Positions 7,854 through 15,298 of a stretch of DNA of 64,000 nt are shown here, piece by piece; position 1 is the first letter of the stretch, and every line of letters begins with the position of its first letter. The notes under the pieces are model-generated. The model was not told where the DNA came from and did not search any database. It saw nothing but the letters and a program-made list of their open reading frames with translations. This DNA is from Micromonospora polyrhachis (lineage in GTDB: Bacteria > Actinomycetota > Actinomycetes > Mycobacteriales > Micromonosporaceae), in contig NZ_JACHJW010000001.1 in NCBI RefSeq assembly GCF_014203835.1, positions 1,984,001-2,048,000 on the forward strand, in the 5' to 3' direction. The position numbers and the translations under genes are program-made.

Positions 7854-9260
7854 TCACCGCGTCTTCGGCGGCTGCGGCGGCATGACGCCCCGAAGTGCGA
7901 GCTGACCCTGCCGAACGTAGTTGGTGGCATCGTTCAGGACACGGAGCGTCTCACCGGGTGCGTGGAAGCCGCCCGAGTTCTCGGCCTCGACGTAGTCGAT
8001 GAAGAACTGCGCCTTCCGTTGGAAGTCGCGGGCAGCGTTCAGGTTCGCCTCGGGCGTACCGTTCTTCTGCGCCGCAGCGATGTCGTTGATCAGTTCGACG
8101 AGGGCGTCGAAAGCGACATCACGGGAGTGCGTGTAGCGGTTCTGGATGTTCTCTACACGACTCTTCAAATCCTGCTCGGATGCGCGGTGGCACGTCTGGC
8201 AGGAGCGGTTGACGTCCAACAGCGGACTACGAAGCTGGTGGTCGCTGACCTTGGCAGCACCTTCCTTCTTGTACGGCATGTGGCAGTCGGCGCAGGATAC
8301 GCCGGCCTTGGCGTGCACGCCCTGGTTGTACATCTCGAACTCGGGATGCTGCGCCTTGAGTACGTTGGCGCCGGTTTCCTTGTGGACGAAGTCCGAGTGC
8401 CCAACCTTGTCGTAGTAGGCGAGCGCGTCGTCAACTGTCAGACCGTTCTGCCACGGGAAGGTCAGTCGCTTTTCCGCGCCCTTGAAGTAGTACTCGACGT
8501 GACACTGGCCGCACACGTAGGAACGCATCTCCTGCGCGGTGGCGTCGCGGTTGACGTCGAAGTCCTTGACACCAATGGACGCCTTGTACGCCTTGATGCC
8601 CTCCATGAACGCGGGACGGGTGATCCGCAGTTTCATCGTCTTCGGATCGTGGCAGTCGATGCACGCCACCGGGTGCTCCGCCATGGCGGAGGCATCGTGG
8701 TAGGTCATCGAGTTCATCTTGTCGAAGCCCTTGAAGAGGTCCCCGCCGCCCAGGTCCTTCATCAGGACATAGGTGGAAGCGTGACAGTTGAGGCAGGTGC
8801 CTGGCTGTTTGAATTCCGTCACGCGCTTCGTGTACTTCTGGTCCTCAAGCATGTAGGCATGCCCACGCTCTTCCCGGAAGTCGGTCGCGAACGCATAGCC
8901 GGCCCACATCTTGACCAGGCGGGGGTCCTCCTTGAGCTTGTCCTGCGAGACGACGGTGCGCGGGTCGACCTGGGTGGGGGTTCGCCGCACCGCCTCCGAG
9001 CCGCCGTACCGGGTCTTCTGCTGCTCCGTCGTACGTTTGTAGCTGTCGTACTGTAGGGGGAAGTTCCTACCCCAGATGGCGGGGTCGGTGGTGTTGTCGT
9101 CCAACTCGACCACCGGGTAGTACGGGGTGTGCGCTTCCTGTTTACGCTCGAATATATTGACCAGGAAAGCGGTCAGCCCCACTGTGGCAAACGCGCTCAG
9201 CACGACAGCCGAAAGCAGGATCAGCCTCCTGCGTTTCGGTGTTACCTTTTTTAGTTTCAT
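7854..9260 (-). CDS. nrfA: Ammonia-forming cytochrome c nitrite reductase NrfA (all five haem motifs CxxCH)
   Basis: 468-residue pentahaem enzyme reducing nitrite to ammonium outside the membrane, using electrons from NrfH. An N-terminal signal anchor is present (residues 12-35). Haem motifs are CLNCH 156-160, CIDCH 200-204, CGQCH 250-254, CADCH 323-327 and CQTCH 354-358. Active-site equivalents are visible: an Arg in DFREERGHAY, the CGQCHVEYYF tyrosine, and the QHPE histidine at 305. The first haem site, normally CxxCK with lysine as active-site ligand, is CxxCH here, as in a known minority NrfA clade. That variant needs no dedicated NrfEFG-type lyase, matching the ordinary System II genes nearby. 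The ATG at 9260 has AGGTGA upstream; a GTG at 9269 is possible. Confidence 0.95.
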   Translation of the reverse strand: MKLKKVTPKRRRLILLSAVVLSAFATVGLTAFLVNIFERKQEAHTPYYPVVELDDNTTDPAIWGRNFPLQYDSYKRTTEQQKTRYGGSEAVRRTPTQVDPRTVVSQDKLKEDPRLVKMWAGYAFATDFREERGHAYMLEDQKYTKRVTEFKQPGTCLNCHASTYVLMKDLGGGDLFKGFDKMNSMTYHDASAMAEHPVACIDCHDPKTMKLRITRPAFMEGIKAYKASIGVKDFDVNRDATAQEMRSYVCGQCHVEYYFKGAEKRLTFPWQNGLTVDDALAYYDKVGHSDFVHKETGANVLKAQHPEFEMYNQGVHAKAGVSCADCHMPYKKEGAAKVSDHQLRSPLLDVNRSCQTCHRASEQDLKSRVENIQNRYTHSRDVAFDALVELINDIAAAQKNGTPEANLNAARDFQRKAQFFIDYVEAENSGGFHAPGETLRVLNDATNYVRQGQLALRGVMPPQPPKTR

Positions 9261-9269
9261 TCTCCTCAC

Positions 9270-9845
9270 CTACCTGTGCCCAACCGTGCGATGACATTCG
9301 ACGCACGATATCTTCTGGTCGTGAGAACGAGTTGCCTGAATGCCGGTGACCACATCCTTGTGACATTTTAGACAAGCGCTCTCCGTCACCTCCAGATTGC
9401 GCTTCTTGATCTGGATCTCGTCGGGGAAACGTTGCGTGGTGAAGGCGAGTGAATGGAAGAAACCGTTCTGCGCCTTACTCACGTACTTGGCCACCGTGCC
9501 CGGCGGCGTGTGACAGTCGTTACAGGTGGCCACCTTGCCGTGGCTGGACTTCAACCAGCTGTCGTGGTTCTCCTGCATGACATGGCAGTTGGCGCAGGTG
9601 GCGGGGTCGTTTCCCAGGTACGACGCGCCATCGGCATAGCCAAACGTGAAGAGGCCGAGACCCAGCACCATGCCTAACAGAACAGCCACTACGGACTGAA
9701 CCGCACCACCCCGCTTCTTTGGGCCATCGCGAGGGGCATCCTCGCCGGACGGATCCGCAGGCCTGTTCGGCCTGTGGACGATATTGCGTAGTCGTCGGGT
9801 CAACAATCGACCCGAGAGCGAGACGGAGGTGTGCTTCGAGATCAC
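9270..9845 (-). CDS. nrfH: Tetrahaem cytochrome NrfH (NapC/NirT family)
   Basis: 191-residue membrane quinol dehydrogenase that passes electrons from menaquinol to NrfA. After a basic cytoplasmic tail of about 48 residues, one TM helix (50-69) precedes four haem motifs: CANCH 84-88, CNDCH 108-112, CLKCH 158-162 and CVECH 181-185. The first is CxxCHxM, the NrfH hallmark in which Met (90) serves haem 1. The stop abuts the nrfA start, so the two form a coupled nrfHA pair. The start is the GTG at 9845, with GAGGG about 12 nt upstream. The N-terminal tail is longer than usual, and a later start nearer the TM helix remains possible. Confidence 0.93.
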   Translation of the reverse strand: MISKHTSVSLSGRLLTRRLRNIVHRPNRPADPSGEDAPRDGPKKRGGAVQSVVAVLLGMVLGLGLFTFGYADGASYLGNDPATCANCHVMQENHDSWLKSSHGKVATCNDCHTPPGTVAKYVSKAQNGFFHSLAFTTQRFPDEIQIKKRNLEVTESACLKCHKDVVTGIQATRSHDQKISCVECHRTVGHR

Positions 9846-9879
9846 AAGACCACCCGACCCTCATCACGACTGCCTCTGG

Positions 9880-9903
9880 CCGCCGCGTCACATTTCGCGG
9901 CGG
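9880..9903 (-). promoter_or_regulatory. Hairpin in the nrfH leader
   Basis: A perfect 8-bp inverted repeat (ccgccgcg/cgcggcgg) with an 8-nt AT-rich loop lies 35-58 bp upstream of the nrfH start. It could be a terminator or attenuator after the 10.1-kb gene, or a protein site. There is no T-run. Confidence 0.4.
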
Positions 9904-9963
9904 TGAGCCAGGCATACAGAGTTTCCATCGCGACCATCGTCAGGCCAGGACGGAGAGAATCCC

Positions 9964-9983
9964 ATCTGTCAGGCGGTAGATAT
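9964..9983 (-). promoter_or_regulatory. Candidate regulator site upstream of nrfH (site 1)
   Basis: The plus-strand word atctgtcaggcggtagatat has dyad ends (ATCT...AGAT). It matches 16 of 20 bases with 10531-10550. It lies about 120-138 bp upstream of the nrfH start, almost the same distance that site 2 lies from its gene. A response-regulator dimer site is plausible; the adjacent LuxR-type regulator is the obvious candidate. Confidence 0.4.
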
Positions 9984-10019
9984 CCGATACAGGGTGGGTC
10001 TGTGTGACCCGCGTACCGG

Positions 10020-10031
10020 CCGATAGATCCG
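10020..10031 (-). promoter_or_regulatory. 12-mer shared with the ccs operon upstream region (copy 2)
   Basis: Exact copy of the 12-mer ccgatagatccg found at 7517-7528. It sits between the small pseudo-receiver gene and nrfH, 175 bp upstream of the nrfH start. Confidence 0.35.
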
Positions 10032-10057
10032 TGCGGTGCGGCCTCGCTACGACCGGG

Positions 10058-10417
10058 TCAGGCGGAGCGCCCGGCACCGATGATCTGGGGTGCCGCTTCG
10101 TCGCCGCCCGCCACCAGAATGATCCGGCCCAGGTCCGTGTTTGCCGTGGGCACATGCGGGGCGGTGCTCATGGCCGACGTCACGTCGATGAGCACCGCTT
10201 TCGGTGCGAGCCGCTTGCAGTCCAGCTCACACCGGCTTCCCTCGAAGATTATGACGTTGGGCTGGCGAGCCAGGAGGACCTCCACCGCTGGTCCACTCCC
10301 GACCGACGCCAGCGCCACCTCGGCGTCGGTCTCGGCCAGCAGTATTCGCGCAATCCCCTCGCCGAGCAGCGGATGCTCGTAGAGGACCGCCACCAGACGC
10401 TGTACCCGTTCTGACAC
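10058..10417 (-). CDS. Stand-alone degenerate receiver-like protein
   Basis: 119 residues resembling the CheY/REC fold of NarL-type regulators without an output domain. The strand-helix pattern LVAVLYEHPLLGEGIARILL matches the REC N-terminus, but the acidic pair is YEH at 13-15. The phospho-acceptor Asp position reads IIFEG, with Glu59 in place of Asp. It therefore probably cannot be phosphorylated and may sit permanently in one state. The C-terminal half (VILVAGG-like ending) is short. A GTG start with GGAAGGA upstream is used. Its position between the two-component genes and nrfHA suggests a regulatory role in nitrite respiration. That role is inferred; I recognise no named family. Confidence 0.65.
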   Translation of the reverse strand: MSERVQRLVAVLYEHPLLGEGIARILLAETDAEVALASVGSGPAVEVLLARQPNVIIFEGSRCELDCKRLAPKAVLIDVTSAMSTAPHVPTANTDLGRIILVAGGDEAAPQIIGAGRSA

Positions 10418-10530
10418 GGCTGGTCCTTCCGGTTGGCGTCTCGCTCCAACGAGAGATCACGGTAGCCACCGGCCAACCGGTCGGACCATCCCCGAAGCGA
10501 CACAGATCCGGGCCAGGAAAGGTCTACCGG

Positions 10531-10550
10531 CTCTATCAGCGGGTAGATAT
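10531..10550 (-). promoter_or_regulatory. Candidate regulator site upstream of the pseudo-receiver gene (site 2)
   Basis: The plus-strand word ctctatcagcgggtagatat matches site 1 upstream of nrfH at 16 of 20 positions. It lies 114-133 bp upstream of the 10.1-kb gene start, in the spacer after the response regulator. It also overlaps an imperfect hairpin (agcgggt/acccgct, 10538-10565) that may end the two-component transcript. Confidence 0.4.
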
Positions 10551-10563
10551 GTCGGGTGACCCG

Positions 10564-11262
10564 CTACCTGCGGCGCGGGTTGCCGAGCCCCTGCCGGACG
10601 ATGTAGGCCGCCGCCTGAATCCGGTTCTCCATCTGCAGCTTCTGCAGCGCATTGTGGATGTGGTTCTTCACCGTACCCTCGGTGATCGACAGCTTGCGTC
10701 CGATCTCCTTGTTGGTCAGGCCGTCCGCGACGAGTTGCAGGATCTCCAATTCTCGCCGGCTGACGGCTGGCTCTGGCGCGGCGGGCGAAGGGCGGCGTGA
10801 GCGGGGGTTCTCCCGCAGTTCGGCAAGCAGTCGGCTGGCGAGTACGGGCGACACCGGCGTTTCGTTACGCATCACCGAACGCAGCATGTCGTAGAGCTGT
10901 TCGGGCCGCAGGTCCTTGAGTAGGTAGCCGTGCACGCCGCCCCGAATCGCCTCGAACAGGTGATCGTCGTCCTCCGAGACGGTCAGCATGATCACCTTGA
11001 TCGCGGGCAGTTGCTCCCTGATCAGCCTGGCCGCCTGGACGCCGTCCATCACCGGCATCTCGACGTCCATCACCACCAGGTCGGGGGTCAGGGCATGCGC
11101 CTTCTCCACGCCCTCCAGGCCGTTCACGGCCTCGCCGACGACCGTCAGGTCGCCCTGCTCGTTGATCAGCGTGGCGATGGCGCGACGGAACAGCGGTTGA
11201 TCATCGACGAGCAGGATCCGGACCGGTACGGGCACCTCGGGTGCCTCGTTGCCCGCCCTCAT
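10564..11262 (-). CDS. NarL/FixJ-family response regulator
   Basis: 232-residue DNA-binding response regulator. The receiver has the acidic pair D20-D21, the phospho-acceptor Asp66 (VVMDVEMP), Thr94 and Lys116. A LuxR-type helix-turn-helix follows at about 165-225 (SRRELEILQLVADGLTNKEI and GTVKNHIHNALQKL). The start overlaps the histidine-kinase stop by 4 bp (ATGA type), so the pair is translationally coupled. It is the likely regulator of the adjacent nrfHA/ccs genes, by analogy with NarL and NreC, which control nitrate/nitrite respiration. The sequence does not identify the signal. Confidence 0.92.
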   Translation of the reverse strand: MRAGNEAPEVPVPVRILLVDDQPLFRRAIATLINEQGDLTVVGEAVNGLEGVEKAHALTPDLVVMDVEMPVMDGVQAARLIREQLPAIKVIMLTVSEDDDHLFEAIRGGVHGYLLKDLRPEQLYDMLRSVMRNETPVSPVLASRLLAELRENPRSRRPSPAAPEPAVSRRELEILQLVADGLTNKEIGRKLSITEGTVKNHIHNALQKLQMENRIQAAAYIVRQGLGNPRRR

Positions 11263-13004
11263 GCCTCAACCGCCGACAGGGGAAGGGGCAGTACGCGGTG
11301 CGATCTGGGCACGCCGACGATGATGCGGGTGCCCCGGCCGGGCATGGAGTCTATCGTCAACCGACCGTTGACCAGCTCAATCCGCTCACGCATCGAAAGC
11401 AGCCCGAATCCTTCCCGCTCAGCCGGCACAGTTCCCGATTCGAAACCGTGCCCGTCGTCCTCCACCACAAACATCGTCAACTCCGGTGTCTCGCTGATTC
11501 GAATGACCGCTGACCGCGCCCCGGAGTGCTTCCGGACGTTGGTCAGCGCCTCCTGGATCACCCGGATCACCTGCACCTCGCACTGCGGGGTGAGAACCAG
11601 CTCCCCGTCCAGCGCGCTGTCCAGCGTGGTCTCGATGCGGCTCTGCCGCGAGAACTTCTCGGCATAGGCGCGCAGGCTCTCCAGCAGAGCGCGGTCGGTA
11701 CGGCTCGACTCACGCAGGCCCAGGATCGCCTCACGGACGTCGTAGTACGCCTCATGGCAGATACCGATCAGATCCGTCAGTTCGACCTGGACCTCGGTCG
11801 CTTCCGACAGGTCGGGCCGCGAAACCAGCGCGCGCAGCCGTAGCTGGGTCACCCCGAGCACCTGGGCCAGGCTGTCGTGCATTTCGCGAGCGATCCGCTC
11901 GCGCTCGGCAAGAATCGCGCCCTGGCGTTCGTTCTCCAGCATCCGAGCATGGTTGAGGGCCACCACGGCCAGTTCGGAGAGGGTGACCAGGAAACGTTCG
12001 TCTCGACGGCTGAACTGGTTGTCCGAGCGTCGAGCGACCCAGACCTGCCCCAACAACCCGCCGGGCCCGTGCAGCGGCACCGACACGGTCACCGGGTACC
12101 CGGACGGGGTGCGGATCGGGCACGTCATCGAGCGGAGACCACACGCCTGGGCAGCACCCTCGCCCGCGATGCAGGCCAGCCCGTCGGACGCGGCCCCGAA
12201 GTTCGCGGTGGTGTCGACCAGCACGAGGCCGGATATGGCCTGGTTGAGGCAGAGCCCCGCCTCGTCCGCATCGAGCAGGTCGCGCGACGAATCGACCACG
12301 GAGGCCAAGGTCGCCGTCGGCGAACCCTGACTGGAGATCTGCAGAAGTATCTGGTAGATGGCCTGATCCTCGCGCTTACGTCGCTGAAGATCGGCGATGA
12401 GCTGCGCCCGCCGGATCGCGCTGCCCACCTGCTGACCGATGTGCTGGAGCGTGTCGGAGGTCAGCCGGCCGGGTTCGTCGCTGTCGACCAGACGCAGGGA
12501 CATTACGCCCACGACTGCGGCACCGGCGAGCAGCGGGACATCGACGGTACGCGGCGGTGTCGCCGTCGGGCGGTCAATGCTGTTCGAGGGTGCGTCGGCG
12601 GTCGCGACTCGGTGCCACGTGACCGCGTCCTCATTCAGCAGTCGGTCCGCCGGCATCGCGGCGGTCAGGGCCACCTCGGTGGCTCCGGTCGACGACAGGA
12701 CCCCCTCCAGCGCCGCGTCGATGATCTGATCGACGCCCAACTTTCCACGGACCGCCGTCGATACCGCGTTCACCACCGCAAGCTGGTGGTTTTGCCGGAG
12801 TATGAGCCGGTATGCACGGTCGATGAAGAAGAAGATCGCGATACCGAAGACGGCGGCTGCCAAGATGCTCAGCACACCAAGGATCAAATGCCCCCGGTCG
12901 GGCCATAGTCGATTGACGACGGGGAGCCGGATCAGCTCCAGCGCAACGATGAAGAGGACCGGCAGGGCGATGCCGATCAACCTAAGCCGTCGAAGCCGGG
13001 TCAC
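11259..13004 (-). CDS. NarX/NreB-like sensor histidine kinase with two GAF domains
   Basis: 581-residue membrane kinase partnered with the downstream regulator. Two TM segments (8-28, 38-62) are followed by GAF-like domains at about 80-200 and 215-352. The HisKA_3 dimerisation motif REMHDSLAQ has His376, and a HATPase domain carries the N box (EALTNVRKH) and G box (EDDGHG). The second GAF domain has four cysteines (252, 278, 288, 295), which might support redox or metal sensing; this is speculation. The frame stays open to 13265, but that extension is a hexanucleotide repeat plus one arm of a terminator-like inverted repeat. I therefore place the start at the GTG at 13004, just before TM1, although its ribosome-binding site is poor. 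Confidence 0.88.
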   Translation of the reverse strand: MTRLRRLRLIGIALPVLFIVALELIRLPVVNRLWPDRGHLILGVLSILAAAVFGIAIFFFIDRAYRLILRQNHQLAVVNAVSTAVRGKLGVDQIIDAALEGVLSSTGATEVALTAAMPADRLLNEDAVTWHRVATADAPSNSIDRPTATPPRTVDVPLLAGAAVVGVMSLRLVDSDEPGRLTSDTLQHIGQQVGSAIRRAQLIADLQRRKREDQAIYQILLQISSQGSPTATLASVVDSSRDLLDADEAGLCLNQAISGLVLVDTTANFGAASDGLACIAGEGAAQACGLRSMTCPIRTPSGYPVTVSVPLHGPGGLLGQVWVARRSDNQFSRRDERFLVTLSELAVVALNHARMLENERQGAILAERERIAREMHDSLAQVLGVTQLRLRALVSRPDLSEATEVQVELTDLIGICHEAYYDVREAILGLRESSRTDRALLESLRAYAEKFSRQSRIETTLDSALDGELVLTPQCEVQVIRVIQEALTNVRKHSGARSAVIRISETPELTMFVVEDDGHGFESGTVPAEREGFGLLSMRERIELVNGRLTIDSMPGRGTRIIVGVPRSHRVLPLPLSAVEA

Positions 13005-13203
13005 ACCGCGTCTATTCTCGCGCTCGCCAGGCAGACCGGAAGATGACGTACGGAGCAGGAACTCACTGCCCGGTCGCCCCTCGGCTGCAACGCGAACACC
13101 GGACCCCTCCCACTCGCCCGCACTCAACGGGCTGGCCCATCCGCTAGAGATGGTACGGGGTGGGGTGCCGCTCTCCGTAGCGAGGCCAGCGACACCGGCG
13201 ACA

Positions 13204-13252
<49 letters not shown>

Positions 13253-13254
13253 CG

Positions 13255-13309
13255 CACTGGAACACCAGGCACGTTATCCGAGCAAGATGACGTACCCGGT
13301 GTTCCAGTG
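13255..13309 (-). terminator. 12-bp perfect inverted repeat downstream of the ArsR operon
   Basis: Arms cactggaacacc (13255-13266) and ggtgttccagtg (13298-13309) pair perfectly across a 31-nt loop. The site follows the 13.4-14.8 kb minus-strand operon and may end it. One arm falls inside the open extension of the kinase frame, which argues against that extension being coding. Confidence 0.45.
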
Positions 13310-13431
13310 ACGGCTCAGGTTGAGGTCAGCGTCTCAGGTTGAGGTCGGCGGGGATGGCGAAAGCCGGTCAGCGCGGAGCAGTGCGGTGCCTGGCGGCCGA
13401 TCTCCGGTGGAGCGGGGAAACGGTGATCGGT

Positions 13432-14007
13432 TCACGCGCGCATCCAGAACGGGTCACGGCCGATGAACCCGAGGAGACGGGTTTGAGTATCGGCGTCGTC
13501 GGGGGTGGCTACACGTGGGCCGTACTGGCCTGACATGCGCAGCACCTCTTCGATCGGCTCCAATCCAGCCAGTAGTACCGCACAGAAATCAGCGTCGAGC
13601 CGGTCGTCCTGCTCGGTGGCGCGGGCCAGGTCCCACGTGTGCATGAACACGTCGGAGGTGTAGAACCGGTCGATCGCCTGGTCCAGCGGTACCTCGCCGA
13701 TGTGCGGGTTGACCAGCATCCGGTGCGGGGTCTCCGGATCGTCCAGCAGTGCCTGCACCCCATCGCAGTGTGCCTGCCAGGCGGCGACCGGATCGTCGTC
13801 CACACTCGGCCCGCCGGGCAGTTCCACGCCAGCCCCGGCGGCGAGCAGCCCGGGAAGCCATTCGACGAGGTGACGTACCACGTCCCGGGCTGTCCATCCG
13901 GCCACCGGCGAGGGAGCGTCCCAGTCTTTGGCGCCATGTACGCGGTCGGTGAACGTGGCCGCGATGCGGCGGTGCCGCTCCGTGGGGCTGAGTTCAGACA
14001 GTGCCAT
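13432..14007 (-). CDS. TIGR03086-like / mycothiol-dependent-type maleylpyruvate isomerase family protein
   Basis: 191-residue protein of the DinB/maleylpyruvate-isomerase N-terminal superfamily. Metal-binding histidines are suggested by RDVVRHLVEWLPG and by FMHTWDLARAT, with a third His near GEVPL. Members are often metal-dependent and use mycothiol in actinomycetes, but the substrate here is unknown. The start (ATG 14007) overlaps the 3' end of the SRPBCC gene by 14 bp, so it is the third gene of an ArsR-SRPBCC-isomerase operon. Confidence 0.82.
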   Translation of the reverse strand: MALSELSPTERHRRIAATFTDRVHGAKDWDAPSPVAGWTARDVVRHLVEWLPGLLAAGAGVELPGGPSVDDDPVAAWQAHCDGVQALLDDPETPHRMLVNPHIGEVPLDQAIDRFYTSDVFMHTWDLARATEQDDRLDADFCAVLLAGLEPIEEVLRMSGQYGPRVATPDDADTQTRLLGFIGRDPFWMRA

Positions 14008-14461
14008 TGGTGAGCATCCTTTCCAACTTGGTGTACCCGTCCTCCATGCCGACTTCCATGCCGCTGCGCAGCCAGGCGTCGCGCCCCTCGAAGCTGTCGA
14101 CGAGCATCTGTGTACGGAGCCGGGTCCGGCCGTTTCCCAGGTCCTCGAAGCAGAGTGTCTCCAGGGCCACCCCGTCCGGGTCGCCCTCGTAGGTGAACGT
14201 CTGCACAATGCGATCCGGCCGTATCTCGTGGAAGCTGCCACGGAAGCCGGCCTCCACGTCGTCCCTGATGGAGACGAACCGAAAGCTGCCGCCAGTGCGT
14301 GCGTCCCAATGATCGATGCGAGTGCGCATGCTGTTGGGGCCGATCCACTGGGCAAAGAGCTTCGGGTCGGTATGCGCCCGTAGTAGCCGCTCGGGTGTGG
14401 CCTGGAAGTCGCGGATGATGCGGATGATGGGAACCTTGGGGTCCGCCTCCACCTCTGTCAT
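13994..14461 (-). CDS. SRPBCC (AHSA1-type) domain protein
   Basis: 155-residue START/Bet v1-like protein with AHSA1 features: IIRDFQATPERLLRAHTDPKLFAQWIGP at the N-terminus, a G-GSFRFV central strand, and a long C-terminal helix (GMEVGMEDGYTKLERML). Such proteins bind hydrophobic ligands. They very often sit directly behind an ArsR regulator, as here, where the 4-bp overlap ATGA couples the two genes. The ligand is unknown. Confidence 0.88.
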   Translation of the reverse strand: MTEVEADPKVPIIRIIRDFQATPERLLRAHTDPKLFAQWIGPNSMRTRIDHWDARTGGSFRFVSIRDDVEAGFRGSFHEIRPDRIVQTFTYEGDPDGVALETLCFEDLGNGRTRLRTQMLVDSFEGRDAWLRSGMEVGMEDGYTKLERMLTNGTV

Positions 14462-14805
14462 GACTGGCGCTCCTCGTCGTCGGTCTCGTGCATCGCGGCC
14501 AACACCTGGTCGAGGCGTTGGTAGCGCTCCTCGGCCCGGCTCCGGTACCGCTCGACCCATTCGTCCAGCAGGTCGAACGCTCCGGTCTCCAGATGCACCG
14601 GGCGTGGCTGCGGGCCCGGTGGCCGGCTGACCACACCCGCCTCCTCCAGCACCCGCAGGTGCTTGTAGACCGCCTGCAGGCTCATCCGGTACGGCTCGGC
14701 GAGCTGGTTGACCGTGGCGTCGGCGGTCGAGAGCCTGGCCACGATGTCACGACGCGTCGGATCGGCGAGGGCAGCGAAGACTCTGGACAGGGTGTCGAGC
14801 GGCAT
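14458..14805 (-). CDS. ArsR-family winged-helix repressor
   Basis: 115-residue repressor. It begins LSRVFAALADPTRRDIVARL, the standard ArsR start, with the recognition helix in MSLQAVYKHLRVLEEAGVV. The C-terminus is a short helix that would form the dimer interface. No metal-binding cysteines are present, so it belongs to the SRPBCC-associated subgroup rather than the arsenic sensors. The ATG at 14805 is preferred because homology starts there; the ribosome-binding site is weak. It likely represses its own operon. Confidence 0.9.
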   Translation of the reverse strand: MPLDTLSRVFAALADPTRRDIVARLSTADATVNQLAEPYRMSLQAVYKHLRVLEEAGVVSRPPGPQPRPVHLETGAFDLLDEWVERYRSRAEERYQRLDQVLAAMHETDDEERQS

Positions 14806-14816
14806 CGACGCACCAT

Positions 14817-14836
14817 TTTCAACTAACTGGTTTAAA
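14817..14836 (-). promoter_or_regulatory. AT-rich imperfect palindrome, candidate ArsR operator
   Basis: The plus-strand stretch tttcaactaactggtttaaa contains the imperfect dyad AACTAACTGGTT, 12-31 bp upstream of the ArsR start. It is a conspicuous AT-rich island in GC-rich DNA and a natural place for an autoregulatory operator. Confidence 0.3.
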
Positions 14837-15034
14837 GGCGAGGTCAGTGTAGCGCACCGGACCGCCAGCCATCCACCGGACTGTCCCCTGACGAACTGCC
14901 CACACGGTCGCCCCTTGGCTTTGCCTTGGCCAGCTAGCCTTCTCCATGTCCAAGGGCTGCCGCCCGCCCGAATCGACGGCCGCATTCATCAGGGCCACCG
15001 GAATCGGTACGGCCAGGGCTGAGAGGAGCCGACG

Positions 15035-15240
15035 GTGGCAGCACGACGTGGTCTACTCGAAGCCCTGGTTCTGTATGCACTCGGAGTGGTCGTCGCCGTA
15101 CTGGGTGCGGGCATATGGACCCTGTTGGACGATGACAGCTTTCGCTGGCGCTTCGGCAGGTCCTCACCAGCATTGGCATCTTCCTGTTCGTCGCCATCCC
15201 GCTCATCGCCACCGGCGTGCTGACGATGGGATGTCATGGC
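15035..15240 (+). pseudogene. Small two-TM membrane protein, apparently frameshifted
   Basis: A GTG start with an excellent ribosome-binding site (AGGAG, 6-nt spacing) opens a frame encoding LVLYALGVVVAVLGAGIWTLL, a clear TM helix, then DDDSFRWRFG. The frame then becomes non-protein-like. One added G in the cttcggcagg context near 15154-15157 would restore RFGQVLTSIGIFLFVAIP and a second TM helix. The gene is therefore either disrupted by a 1-bp deletion or affected by a sequencing error. The end is uncertain because the restored frame has no stop before the next, convergent gene. No family is recognised. Confidence 0.55.
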
Positions 15241-15298
15241 TGGCTAATTCGGGATACCCCCGTCAGGTCGCACACCCACAGGCGGTCCGGGCTTCGGG

